Shown one piece after another: positions 53,318 to 63,700 of a stretch of DNA of 64,000 nucleotides. A model generated the notes under the pieces. The model worked only from the letters and a program-made list of their open reading frames with translations, was not told where the DNA came from and ran no database searches. The number at the start of each line of letters is the position of its first letter. Within the stretch, counting starts at the first letter, position 1. Position numbers and translations under genes: made by a program. The DNA comes from Pseudomonas gingeri (GTDB taxonomy: Bacteria > Pseudomonadota > Gammaproteobacteria > Pseudomonadales > Pseudomonadaceae): NCBI RefSeq assembly GCF_013385635.1, contig NZ_JACAPR010000021.1:154376-218375 (forward strand). The letters are read 5' to 3'.

Positions 53318-54859
53318 ATGCAATTCGATTGGCCCTATTTCTTTTCGCTGTTCTCGATGCCGGCCTTCTGGCAGGCCTGTGTCACGGTGGTCGAGCTCAG
53401 CGCCCTGGCCTGGTTCATCGGCATGCTGCTGGGCTTTGTCCTGGCCTCGGCCAAGCTCTCGAGCGCGACGTGGTTGCGTCTGCCGGCAGCGGTGTATATC
53501 TGGTTTTTCCGCAGTATCCCGCTGCTGGTGCTGGTGGTGTTCGTCTACAACCTGCCACAGCTGTTTCCGTTCACCGGTCGTGTACTGTCGAACCCGTTTT
53601 ATTCCGGGTTGTTCGCCCTGGTGGTCACCGAAGCGGCCTATATGGCCGAGATTCATCGCGGCGGGCTGATCTCGGTCGCCAAGGGTCAGAAGGAAGCCGG
53701 TCGCGCCCTGGGTGTCGGCCTGCTCGGGTTGCAACGGCTGATCGTGATTCCCCAGGCCTTCCGTATCTCGCTGCCGACGCTGATCAACGAATACATCACG
53801 GTGGTGAAGCTGACGTCGCTGATCTCGGTGATCTCCCTGACCGAGATCCTCACGGTCGGCCAGCGCCTCTACGCGCAGAACTTCCTGGTGATGGAAACCC
53901 TCGGCGCGGTGGCGGTGTACTACGTGCTGATCGTCAGTCTGTTCGGCTGGCTGTTGCAGCGCCTGGAGCAGCATCTCGACCTCAGCCAGCGCAAACCGCA
54001 GACCCTGGTCGACAGCGCCGCTGCCAGCCTGAGGGCGCGCTTGCCGCCGCTGACGACGACGGCCCGGACCAAGGCCGTCGCCGGTGCCGCGCCGGCGCTG
54101 CAACTGCAGAATATCCACAAGCGCTACGGCGACCATGAAGTGCTCAAGGGCATCGACCTGAACGTGGGCAGCGGCCAGGTGCTGTCGATCATCGGCCCGT
54201 CCGGCTCGGGCAAGACTTCGCTGATCCGTACCATCAACGGCCTGGAAAGCATCGACCAGGGCGAGATCGTACTGTTCGGCGAAAGCTTTATCAGCGCCGC
54301 CGACCACCCCAACAGTCCGCAGGTTCGCCGGGGTGTGCGACGCATCGGCATGGTGTTCCAGAACTTCAACCTGTTCCCGCACCGCAGCATTCTCGACAAC
54401 ATCACCCTGGCCCCGCGTTACCACGGCGCTGCCCGCGCGCCGAGCGAGCAGCGGGCCCTGGCGCTGCTAGACAAGGTCGGCCTGCTCGCCCATGCCCACA
54501 AATACCCGCATCAGTTGTCCGGCGGACAGCAGCAACGAGTGGCGATCGCCCGGGCGCTGGCGATGGAGCCGGAAGTGATGCTGTTCGACGAACCGACCTC
54601 GGCACTGGACCCGGAGTTGGTGGGCGATGTGCTGAAAGTGATTCGCGACCTGGCCGACGAAGGCATGACCATGCTGATCGTCACCCATGAGATGGATTTC
54701 GCGATGTCGATTTCCGACCGGGTGATCTTCATGGAGAACGGCGTGGTGCAACTGGATGCCAGCCCCTGGGCGATTCGTGAAGAGCATCGAGGCGAGCGAG
54801 TACGGCGGTTCATGGGGATAGAAGCAGCCGCGAAGGAGGTAGCGGCGCAGCTCAACTGA
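53318..54859 (+). CDS. Fused amino-acid ABC permease and ATP-binding protein
   Basis: This 513-aa protein joins a HisM-type permease (residues 1 to about 225, with the EAA loop EAAYMAEIHRGGLISVAKGQ) to an ABC ATPase (about 262-505) in one chain. The ATPase has Walker A GPSGSGKTS (about 293-301), signature LSGGQQQRVAIARA (about 400) and Walker B MLFDEPTSALD. I use the ATG at 53318 with a GAGG site; the upstream frame crosses the repeat region. It presumably pairs with the binding protein at 52254. Confidence 0.9.
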   Translation: MQFDWPYFFSLFSMPAFWQACVTVVELSALAWFIGMLLGFVLASAKLSSATWLRLPAAVYIWFFRSIPLLVLVVFVYNLPQLFPFTGRVLSNPFYSGLFALVVTEAAYMAEIHRGGLISVAKGQKEAGRALGVGLLGLQRLIVIPQAFRISLPTLINEYITVVKLTSLISVISLTEILTVGQRLYAQNFLVMETLGAVAVYYVLIVSLFGWLLQRLEQHLDLSQRKPQTLVDSAAASLRARLPPLTTTARTKAVAGAAPALQLQNIHKRYGDHEVLKGIDLNVGSGQVLSIIGPSGSGKTSLIRTINGLESIDQGEIVLFGESFISAADHPNSPQVRRGVRRIGMVFQNFNLFPHRSILDNITLAPRYHGAARAPSEQRALALLDKVGLLAHAHKYPHQLSGGQQQRVAIARALAMEPEVMLFDEPTSALDPELVGDVLKVIRDLADEGMTMLIVTHEMDFAMSISDRVIFMENGVVQLDASPWAIREEHRGERVRRFMGIEAAAKEVAAQLN

Positions 54860-54982
54860 AGCGAACACGGTCCCCTGCAGGAGCTGGCTTGCCAGCGATG
54901 GCGATCGAATAGTCGCTGCAGAGCTTTCGGCCCCCATCGCCGGCAAGCCGGCTCCCACAATGCCCGAGCCGCCCCCGAACGG
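54860..54982. repeat. REPIN between the transporter gene and recD
   Basis: Positions 54875-54959 hold two inverted REP arms (ctgcaggagctggcttgcc and ggcaagccggctcccac) in the gap between the convergent ends of the transporter and recD genes. No separate terminator is seen. Confidence 0.75.
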
Positions 54983-57070
54983 CTATCCCAACGCCAGCAT
55001 CAACCCGCTCAACCGCTTGACCTTGCGCCGCACCGCCTCTTCGAACACGCCGCCGCGTGGCTCGATCAGGCTGAACCAATCCTTGGCCCGGGTGATCCCG
55101 GTGTAGATCAGTTCCTTGGTCAGCACCGGGTTCAGCACCTCCGGCAGGATCAGCGCGGTATGGGCGAATTCCGAGCCCTGGGACTTGTGCACGGTCATGG
55201 CGTAGACGGTTTCCACATCGTTCAAGCGGCTCGGCAGGACAAACCGCACCCCGCCCTGGCCATCGTTACGCGGAAACGCCACGCGCAGCACCTGCTCGCC
55301 CGCCGCCGGTCCGTCGCGTTCCGGCAGGCGCAGGGCGATGCCGATATCGCCGTTCATCAGGCCCAGGCCATAGTCATTGCGGGTCATCAGCACCGGCCGA
55401 CCTTCGTACCAGTGCTGGTCGCTGTCGATCAGGCGGTTGGCGAACAGCGCCGCGGTAATGCGCTGGTTCAGCCCCTCGACACCCCAGGGGCCCTTGCGCA
55501 CGGCACAAAGCAACTGGAACTCGTCGAAGGATTGCAACACGGCACGGGCCCAGTCCGACCAACCTGGATCGTCAAGATCGACGCCCGCCGCCGGGCGCTG
55601 GCTGCGCATCACCCCGAGGTAGTGCCGATAACCCTTGCGCTCGGTGCCCTGGCCGTCGAGCACCAGCTTGTCGAACTGGCGGTCCTGCTCGCCCTTGAGG
55701 GCCAGCGCGAACAGGTCGACATGACTGCCCGCCGCCAACAGGGCGCGGGCTTCATCCGCCGCCTGCTGGTTGACCAGCCGCGACAGTTGGCCGATACCGC
55801 TGCCTTCGCCAAAGCGCCGCGAGTGACGCAACATCACCACTTGCTGGGCCAGCGGATGGTCGTGATCGAGGTCTTCGCGCAAGCCGCTGGCGCTCAGGTC
55901 CTCACCGCTGACCGCTTGCAGCCAGCCGCGGGTCTGCGCGCTGTACCAGCCCTCTTCGGCGTCGCGACACAGGTCGCCGAGCACCGCGCCGGCTTCCACC
56001 GAGGCGAGCTGGTCCTTGTCACCCAGCAGCACCAGGCGCGCATGCATCGGCAGGGCATCCAGCAGATTGGCCATCATTTCCAGGTCGATCATCGAGGCTT
56101 CGTCCACCACCAGCACATCCAGCGGCAGGCGATTGCCGGCGTGATGGCGGAAGTGCCGGGTACCGGGACGACTACCGAGCAGACGGTGCACCGTGGTCAC
56201 TTCGCTGGGGATCCGTGCCCGCACAGCCTCATCGATACGCAACGAGCGCACCTGGGCACTGATGGATTCGGTCAGGCGCGCGGCGGCCTTGCCGGTCGGT
56301 GCGGCGAGACGGATACGCAGTGGTTTCCCGGCCTCCACCGCCGGGGCCTGGAGCAAGGCCAGCAGGCGCACCACGGTGGTGGTCTTGCCGGTGCCGGGAC
56401 CGCCGGTGACGATGCTGAAGGCGCCCCGGGTCGCCAGGGCGCAGGCCAGCTTCTGCCAGTCGATGCGCTCGCCGGCCCCTGCCGCGCCGAACAGTTCGGT
56501 CAGGCGCCGGGGCAGATCGTCGGGGCTGGCTTCGTGTTCGGCGAGGCGCTGGCGCAAGGCGTTGTCGATGCGTCGCTCATAACCCCAGTACCGTCGCAGG
56601 TACAGGCGCCGGCCACTCAGGACCAACGGCCGCTGCCCAGCCTCGATGCGGTGATCGTCGGCCAGCGCCACCAGCGAACTGGCCTGCAAGGCCCGGCACC
56701 AGGCGTCACCGTCCAGAGCCACCAGCAGTTGCGACGGCAGCAGCATCGCGCCGCTCTGCACATCGCCTTCCGGTGGCAGCGACAGGGCGAAGTCCGGCTC
56801 CTTGAGGGTTTCGAACAGGTCCAGGCAGACATGCCCGTGACCCAGTTGGTGGCTGGTCAGGGCCGCCGCCAGCAGCACCAGCGGATCGCCGCTCGGGTCG
56901 AGCTCATGGAGAAAGGCCACGAAGGCCTTGTCCAGTGCCCGCACCCAGCCCCGTTCGAGCCAGCGTTCGAGCAACAGCAGCAGGTCTTCGGCGCGACTCA
57001 GCGGCGCCAGTTCGGCCAGGCTGTCATCGTTCAGCGCAGTCGGCAGCAATTCGGCAAAGGAACGTTTCAT
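54983..57070 (-). CDS. recD: Exodeoxyribonuclease V subunit alpha (RecD)
   Basis: This 695-aa superfamily 1 helicase has Walker A GGPGTGKTTTVVRLL (about residues 218-230), a DVLVVDEASMIDLEMM motif II and a C-terminal VYAMTVHKSQGSEFAHTALI motif. RecD is the fast 5'-3' motor of the RecBCD nuclease, which repairs double-strand breaks. Its ATG overlaps the recB stop, as usual in the recC-recB-recD order of Pseudomonas. Confidence 0.95.
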   Translation of the reverse strand: MKRSFAELLPTALNDDSLAELAPLSRAEDLLLLLERWLERGWVRALDKAFVAFLHELDPSGDPLVLLAAALTSHQLGHGHVCLDLFETLKEPDFALSLPPEGDVQSGAMLLPSQLLVALDGDAWCRALQASSLVALADDHRIEAGQRPLVLSGRRLYLRRYWGYERRIDNALRQRLAEHEASPDDLPRRLTELFGAAGAGERIDWQKLACALATRGAFSIVTGGPGTGKTTTVVRLLALLQAPAVEAGKPLRIRLAAPTGKAAARLTESISAQVRSLRIDEAVRARIPSEVTTVHRLLGSRPGTRHFRHHAGNRLPLDVLVVDEASMIDLEMMANLLDALPMHARLVLLGDKDQLASVEAGAVLGDLCRDAEEGWYSAQTRGWLQAVSGEDLSASGLREDLDHDHPLAQQVVMLRHSRRFGEGSGIGQLSRLVNQQAADEARALLAAGSHVDLFALALKGEQDRQFDKLVLDGQGTERKGYRHYLGVMRSQRPAAGVDLDDPGWSDWARAVLQSFDEFQLLCAVRKGPWGVEGLNQRITAALFANRLIDSDQHWYEGRPVLMTRNDYGLGLMNGDIGIALRLPERDGPAAGEQVLRVAFPRNDGQGGVRFVLPSRLNDVETVYAMTVHKSQGSEFAHTALILPEVLNPVLTKELIYTGITRAKDWFSLIEPRGGVFEEAVRRKVKRLSGLMLALG

Positions 57071-60000
57071 AGCAGACTCCCCTGCTCCCAGACGGGCTCG
57101 GATTTCGGTACGGGCTTGCCCTGGAACAACAGGTCCAGATGTTCGATCAGAGCTCGTGGCGGTCGAGCGAAATAAGCACCCTGGCTCGGCGAACGGGTGC
57201 CGCGCAGAAACAGGTACAGAGCGCCGCCCATATGCCGGTCGTAGTCATAATCGAGCAGACGGACCTTGAGCTGGCGATGCAGGGCCAGCAGATAGAGCAC
57301 GTATTGCAGGTCGTAGCGGTTCTCCAGGATAGAGGCGGCCATGGCCTGCTCGGTGTAGGCCGCATCGTCGGCGCCCAGCCAGTTGGACTTGTAGTCGGCC
57401 ACGTAATAGCGGCCCTGGTGTTCGAAGGTCAGGTCGATAAAGCCCTTGAACATACCGTTGAGCAACACCGGCTCGGCCGCCGCCCGCGCCACGCCGCCGT
57501 GGGTGTGGCGACGCACCAGTTCGTCGACCTGGTGCACGTCGACCTTGTGGCTGGCGAACCAGAATTCCATCTCGACCTGATAGCTGTCCAGGTTGCCGAG
57601 GATCACCGGCGACTGGTCGCTGCCGAGACGCAACGGCACTTGCAGCAGGTGCGCGAGCCAGTCGCTGAGGGTCTCGATCCAGCCCTTCCAGCCCCGCAGG
57701 TTGCAGCGCGGCGCGACGGCTTTTTCGATCAGCGCGCGGTCGGCGGTGAAGCGCTCATCACCGGCCCATTCCAGCAGACCGTGGAGAAAGGTGCCGGGGT
57801 TCGGGCCACGGGGGAAACGATGGATATCCCCCCCGCTGGCGGCGACTTCGCGGGGCGCGTCCGGGTCCAGTCGCTCATCGTCGAAGAGCTTCTGCGCCTG
57901 GGGGCTTTCCGGTGCTTCGTCGCTGTCGCTGCTGAGCTGATCGCCGATCCGCAGGGCGCTGTAGGAGGCGATCCACCAGTGCTCGGCGGCACGACGCTTG
58001 GGCAGCAGCGGTTCGAGCAAGGTCGCCTGGTTACGCGGAGGCTGGAACAACGTCGTGGTGGGCGCGGGCAACTCTTCGCAGGCCAGGGTCGGGCAATCCT
58101 GTTGCAAGTCCTGTAGCCAGCGCGCCAGACCAGTGGACTCGCCCAGCATGGCGCCACCACCCAGCAGATAACCGAGGGCCGACAGGTGCAACACCGAACT
58201 GTTGTTGTTGCCGCGTTTCAAGTCGGCGACACCCAGCCAGCAGGCGTGCTGCGCCCGGGTCAGGGCCACGTAGAGCAAGCGCAGGTCCTCGGCCAGGCGC
58301 TCGTCGTCGGCCTGGGCGATCAGTTCGGCGGTGGGCTTGAGGCTGACCTGCGCGCGGCCTTCGCTGTCGTGGTAATGCAGCGGCAGGCGACTGCCGTCCA
58401 CCGGCTTGACCGAACAGATAAAGGGCAGGAACACCAAGGGGTATTCCAGGCCCTTGGATTTGTGGATGGTCACCACCTTGACCAACTGCTCGTCGCTTTC
58501 CAGGCGCAGGATCTGTTCTTCGCCGGCCTGGCCGGACAGCGCCAGGTGTTCGCTCAGGTGACGGATCAGCGCCTGTTCGCCATCCAGTTCGCCGGCCGCC
58601 TGTTGCAGCAATTCGGACAGGTGCAACAGGTTGGTCAGCACCCGCTCGCCGTCGCTGCGAGCGATCAGTGCCTGGGGCAACTGGAAGTCATGGAGCAGGC
58701 GCCGCAGCATCGGCAGCACGCCCTGGGTGCGCCACAGCGTGCGGTAACCACGGAACTGCATGACCCGCGCTTCCCAGGCCAGTTCGTCCTGGTTCAGGCG
58801 CTCCAGCTCGGCCAGCGGCAGGTTCAAGGTGATACAGGCCAGGGCCGCCCGCAGCGGACGCTCGACATCCGGCTCGGCGCAGGCCTTGAGCCAGGCCAGC
58901 AGGTCGTGGGCCTCCTGGGCGGCGAACACCGAATCCTTGTCCGACAGATAGACACTGCGCACACCACGAGCGGCAAGCTGGCCACGCACCGCCTGGGCCT
59001 CCTTGCCGTCACGGACGAGGATGGCGATATCGGAAGGCAGCACGCCCTTGAGCTGGCCGTCACGGCTGAAGCCGACGCGGCCCCGTTGTCCGCCATTGAG
59101 CAGGCCGACGATTTCGCTGGCGCAGGTCGCTGCCAGGTGCTGGCGATAGACCGCGCCGGACAACGGCTGCTCCGAGGACAACTGCCAGAGATTCAGCGCC
59201 GCCGGCGCCTGCCCATCGATCTCGAACACTTCCTTGCGGCCCTGGGAGGCCACCGACAGGAACGGCACCGGGTTCTCCTCGCCGTCGCGGAACAGGAATG
59301 CACCGCGGCCCTGTTCACGCAGTTCGGCACGCGCGAAGACGTGGTTGACCGAGTCGACCATGGCATGGCTGGAACGGAAGTTGGTGCCCAGGGTATGCAG
59401 GCGGCCACTGGTGGCCTGGCGGGCGCGCAGATAGGTGTAGATATCGGCGCCACGGAAGGCGTAGATCGCCTGCTTGGGGTCGCCGATCAGGAACAGGCCG
59501 CCATCGGGATTGTTGTCTTCGATGCGGTAGATGCTTTCGAAGATGCGGTACTGCACCGGGTCGGTGTCCTGGAATTCGTCGATCAGGGCCACCGGGAACT
59601 GCTCGCGGATCAGGCTCGCCAGACGCTCGCCACCCTCGGCCTGCAAGGCCGCGTCAAGGCGCAGGAGCATGTCGTCGAAACCCATTTCGGCACGACGGCG
59701 CTTCTCCTCCTCGAAACGTGCACCGACCCAACGGGCGGCATGTTCCAGCACCGCCGCATCGGGTGTCGGCAAGGCATCGAGACTGGCTTTCAGCCCGGGC
59801 ATCGCGTCGAGACCGGGGTGCCGCGGGGCTTCGCCCTTCCAGGCTTCGGCCAGGCCATCGGCGGTCAGGCGCGTGAAGCCGGTGCCGATATCCAGTTGTT
59901 CCTGGGTGTCGTCTGCGGCCCAGGCGCTGAGTTTGTCGAACCAGGGTTCGAAGTAGCGCGCCTGCATCTTGCGACCGTCGACGGTCTTGTTCGCCACGCC

Positions 60001-60762
60001 TTGCAGGCAGATATCCCGCAGTTCGGCGGCCCATTGCTTCCACGGTGCCTTGAGCTGCGCCAGGGCCTCGCGACGCTCCCGCAGGCACGCATCGATCAGC
60101 TCGGCGGGCTCGATATCGTCCTGTCGTTCGCCGGCGGATCTGTCGCTGCCGAACAGGGCCCGGACCCTGGGCAACAAGGCCGCCGGGCCGCCCCAATTGG
60201 CCCGCACCCAGTTCAGCGCGTCGCCCTGCATCTTGTAGCAGTAGAGCCGCCAGTAATCGCGCAGCACTTCGCCGAGCAGGTCGCTGTGGTCGGTTTCCAG
60301 GGTCTGGGTAAACAGGCTGCCGCTGTCGAAGGCATGTTCGCGCAGCATGCGCTGGCACCAGCCATGAATGGTCGACACGGCCGCTTCGTCCATCCATTGC
60401 GCGGCGATGTCCAGGCGGTTGGCGCAGGCGGGCCATTGTTCGCCGTTGTATTCGGCGCGTAATTGCGCGATCAGGTCGTCCGGTGCGTCCGTTTCGGCAC
60501 GGAAGAAGCGCGCGGCCTCGGCCAGGCGCGTGCGGATGCGGTCGCGCAGTTCCTTGGTGGCGGCGTCGGTAAAGGTCACCACGAGGATCTGCGGTGGCAG
60601 CAGCTCACGGCCGAAACCGGCCGCTTCGCCGCCGTGGCCGAGCACCAGCCGCAGGTACAGCGCGGAGATGGTAAAGGTCTTGCCGGTGCCGGCACTGGCT
60701 TCGATCAGTTGGCTGCCGCGCAGGGGAAAGGCCAGGGCCAGCGGCGTCTTGATGTCGCTCAT
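57067..60762 (-). CDS. recB: Exodeoxyribonuclease V subunit beta (RecB)
   Basis: This 1231-aa UvrD-type helicase-nuclease has Walker A EASAGTGKTFT (residues 21-31), Walker B VALIDEFQDTDPVQYRIF, motif V VVTIHKSKGLEYPLVFLPF and a C-terminal nuclease domain with the metal-binding DYKSNW (about residue 1120). I use the ATG at 60762, which overlaps the recC stop; a longer in-frame start lies within recC. Confidence 0.96.
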   Translation of the reverse strand: MSDIKTPLALAFPLRGSQLIEASAGTGKTFTISALYLRLVLGHGGEAAGFGRELLPPQILVVTFTDAATKELRDRIRTRLAEAARFFRAETDAPDDLIAQLRAEYNGEQWPACANRLDIAAQWMDEAAVSTIHGWCQRMLREHAFDSGSLFTQTLETDHSDLLGEVLRDYWRLYCYKMQGDALNWVRANWGGPAALLPRVRALFGSDRSAGERQDDIEPAELIDACLRERREALAQLKAPWKQWAAELRDICLQGVANKTVDGRKMQARYFEPWFDKLSAWAADDTQEQLDIGTGFTRLTADGLAEAWKGEAPRHPGLDAMPGLKASLDALPTPDAAVLEHAARWVGARFEEEKRRRAEMGFDDMLLRLDAALQAEGGERLASLIREQFPVALIDEFQDTDPVQYRIFESIYRIEDNNPDGGLFLIGDPKQAIYAFRGADIYTYLRARQATSGRLHTLGTNFRSSHAMVDSVNHVFARAELREQGRGAFLFRDGEENPVPFLSVASQGRKEVFEIDGQAPAALNLWQLSSEQPLSGAVYRQHLAATCASEIVGLLNGGQRGRVGFSRDGQLKGVLPSDIAILVRDGKEAQAVRGQLAARGVRSVYLSDKDSVFAAQEAHDLLAWLKACAEPDVERPLRAALACITLNLPLAELERLNQDELAWEARVMQFRGYRTLWRTQGVLPMLRRLLHDFQLPQALIARSDGERVLTNLLHLSELLQQAAGELDGEQALIRHLSEHLALSGQAGEEQILRLESDEQLVKVVTIHKSKGLEYPLVFLPFICSVKPVDGSRLPLHYHDSEGRAQVSLKPTAELIAQADDERLAEDLRLLYVALTRAQHACWLGVADLKRGNNNSSVLHLSALGYLLGGGAMLGESTGLARWLQDLQQDCPTLACEELPAPTTTLFQPPRNQATLLEPLLPKRRAAEHWWIASYSALRIGDQLSSDSDEAPESPQAQKLFDDERLDPDAPREVAASGGDIHRFPRGPNPGTFLHGLLEWAGDERFTADRALIEKAVAPRCNLRGWKGWIETLSDWLAHLLQVPLRLGSDQSPVILGNLDSYQVEMEFWFASHKVDVHQVDELVRRHTHGGVARAAAEPVLLNGMFKGFIDLTFEHQGRYYVADYKSNWLGADDAAYTEQAMAASILENRYDLQYVLYLLALHRQLKVRLLDYDYDRHMGGALYLFLRGTRSPSQGAYFARPPRALIEHLDLLFQGKPVPKSEPVWEQGSLL

Positions 60763-63700
60763 GGGCGTGTCTCCTCGGTCGCGAGGGAGCGCCAGGGCGC
60801 TTCGAGCAGCGGTCGATAGAGGGTGTCGCACCAGCCGCTGAATTCCTCGCTGGCGATCAGCGCGTCATAGTCGGCGAACTGCCGGGCCAGGGCGGCGCTT
60901 TCACGGCGCTCGCCCTCGCTGTTGATACCGTCGCCGTCATAGACCTTGCGTGCCGCCATGTCGGCCTTGAGCGGATCCGGCTGGGACAGCCAGGCGAAGG
61001 CAGTCTTCACCGCCACCGGCAGCGGCCGACGCATACCGGCCTGCCAGGCCAGCAGCAGGTCATCGAGAATGGCACGGGCCTGGGACGGTGCGAACGGCGG
61101 CAACAGCAGGGTGTCGTCACTGGCGACCAGCGCCGTGGTCATCGACAGGTCACAGGCACAGGCCACCAGATGCTCGACCCAGGGTTTGCTCAGGCGATGC
61201 CATTTGCGCGTCTTGAGCGAGCCGATGCTGTTGGGAATGGTGGTGACCGCGAGGTAGCCGCCATCGCCGCGCTGGTGCAAGCCGGCGAGCCAGCCTTCGA
61301 GACGCACGCCGCTGGCGTCGACGCTGACCGGCACGGCGCTGGTCACCGGGGTCGGCCACAGCGTCAGCAACTGCTGGTAGCGTTGCAGCAGGTCGGGCAA
61401 CGGTTCGATCAGTTCGTGTTGCAGCAACTCGCCGAAGCCGGCCATGGGCAACAGGCCACTGCCTTGCAGGCGCCGGGCCTGCTGGCGCAGCGCTTCTTCG
61501 GGATTGTCCGCGTGCATCAGGGCCGCGCCCAGCAGGCTGTCGCTGAGGCTGTAGCGTTGCAGCGCATCGAGAACAAAGGGTTCTTCGTCGGCCAGCGGGG
61601 CTTCGGCCGCCTCGAAGAACACTTTCAGACGCTGGCTGAAAAAGTGCCGCACCGGGTTGCGCACGAAGTCCTGTAGTTGCGCCAGGGTCAGCGGTTCTTC
61701 CTGCTGGTAGGCCGCCAGCTCATCGATGGCCGGACTCGCCCCTTGCAGTTCGTGCAACTGCTGCCATTCCCGGGCATAGCTGAACAGGCCGCTGTCGCCT
61801 TCGTGGAAATAGCGGGCGCTGAATGGCTGCAGCGGGTGTTCCTGGGTCAGGGCGTGCAATAGATGTTCGCCATCCTCGTCGTCGGGCAGTCGCCAGCCTC
61901 CGGCGATATGGTCGCGCAGTTGGCCGATCAGCACCGAGGCCGGGCGCTCACTGTTATCGCGGATGCTGCGCCCGACCCAACTGATGTACAGCTGTTCCCG
62001 GGCCGAGAGCAGGGCTTCGAGCAGCAGGTAGCGGTCATCTTCGCGTCGCGAGCGATCGCCGGGACGGTAGTCGCTGCCCATCAGGTCGAAGTCCAGCGGT
62101 GGCTGGGCCCGCGGATAATCGCCGTCGTTCATGCCGAGCAGGCAGACCAGCTTGAAGGGGATCGCACGCATCGGCATCAGCGTGCAGAAGTTCACCGCAC
62201 CGGCGAGGAAGCGCTGCGACAGGCGGCCCTGATCGAGACCGGCCAGCCAGGCTTCGCGTACCACGGTCAGCGGCAGCTCTTCCTGCAGGTCGACGGCTTC
62301 GCAGGTTTCCAGCCAGGTGGCGCGCAGTTGTTCGAGCTGGATCAGCAGGTAGTCGTCGTGCTCGGTGCTGGCCAGGAAAAACAACTGGGTCAGCGCTTGC
62401 AGGCGCTCGCCCCACTGTTGCGGGCGGGCCGGTTCGGAGAGTTCCTGGTGGGCGATTTCCAGGGCATCGAGCAGCGCGATCAACGGGCCGATCAAGGCGG
62501 CGTCGAGGCCGCCAATCTCGTCGTAGGGTTCGATGCCTTCGCAACCGTCGCCACTGCCGACCGCGTAGCCCAGCAGCATGCGTCGCGAGCCGAAACGCCA
62601 GCTGTTCTGTTCCAGTTCGCCGGGCAGGCCGAGACCGGCCCGTTGCTCGGCGTTCAGCCCCCAGCGAATGCCGGCGCCTTCGATCCAACGGTGCAGGGTC
62701 GGCAGGTCGCGCTCTTCGATATTGAATCGGGCGCGCAAGGCGGGAACGTCCAGCAGGTCGAGAATCTCGCTGACCGGGAAGCGGCTGTCGGGCAGTTTCA
62801 ACAGGTGTTCGACGGCGATCAGCAGGGGATCGCGACCGCGCTGGCCCTGGTCGGCCAGGGTGAACGGGATAAAGCGTGGATCGTTGCGTTCGAGCTGGCC
62901 GAAGACTGCGCGGATATGTGGAGCGTAGCTGTCGATATCCGGAACCATGACAATCACGTCACGTGGGCGCAGTTCGGGATTGGCGCTGAAGCGGGCGAGC
63001 AACTGGTCGTGGAGAATTTCCACTTCGCGCTGGGCGCTGTGGGCGATCTCGAAGCGGATCGAGTGGTCCTGCCCGAGGTCGACGGCCGGCCAGCGTGCGC
63101 GGGTTTCGCCAAGGGGGCGCAGCTCGAGGATGTCGTCCTGCAACTGGTTCAGCAGGGTAGTGGGAAGGCTGTCGCTGAACAGGTCGATACGCCCGTCGCG
63201 AAAGGCTGCGCGGTAGCTGTTCGGGTCATCGTAGCTGTCGAGCAGGTTGATGTAGTCGCGCCCCTGCTTGCCCCAGGCGGCCAGCAGCGGGTGGGCGTGC
63301 TGGTGCAGGGTCTCGGGATCGAGGGCCAGCGGCATGCCGGCTTTGCGCGACTGGCGTTTGTATTCGTTACGCAGCAGGTCCTTGTCGGCGACGATATCGG
63401 TCCAGTGGTGGCGGCACGGGTTGTGTACGCAGAGCAGCACCTGGCTGAAACGTGCCAGGCCGGCGAGGGCTTCGAGGGCCTGGGCCGGCAATGAGGAAAT
63501 ACCGAAGACTATGACCCGTGAAGGCAGGCCCGGCGGTGCCGCGGTCAGGCCGTTGATGCGTTCGATAAAGCGCTGGTGCACACCCGCGCGGCTCTGGGCC
63601 ATGCCTTCGGTGCCGACATCCAGCAGCAAGGCGCGCCAGAGTTCGGCCTGCCAGCAGTTGGCCGGGCTCAGTGGTTTGGCTTCACCGCGACCGCTGCGCA

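Noticed and set aside
58186-60462. Plus-strand open frames opposite recB, and similar ones opposite recD and polB
   Set aside because: Antisense shadows of conserved genes; composition is that of reverse-complemented coding sequence.
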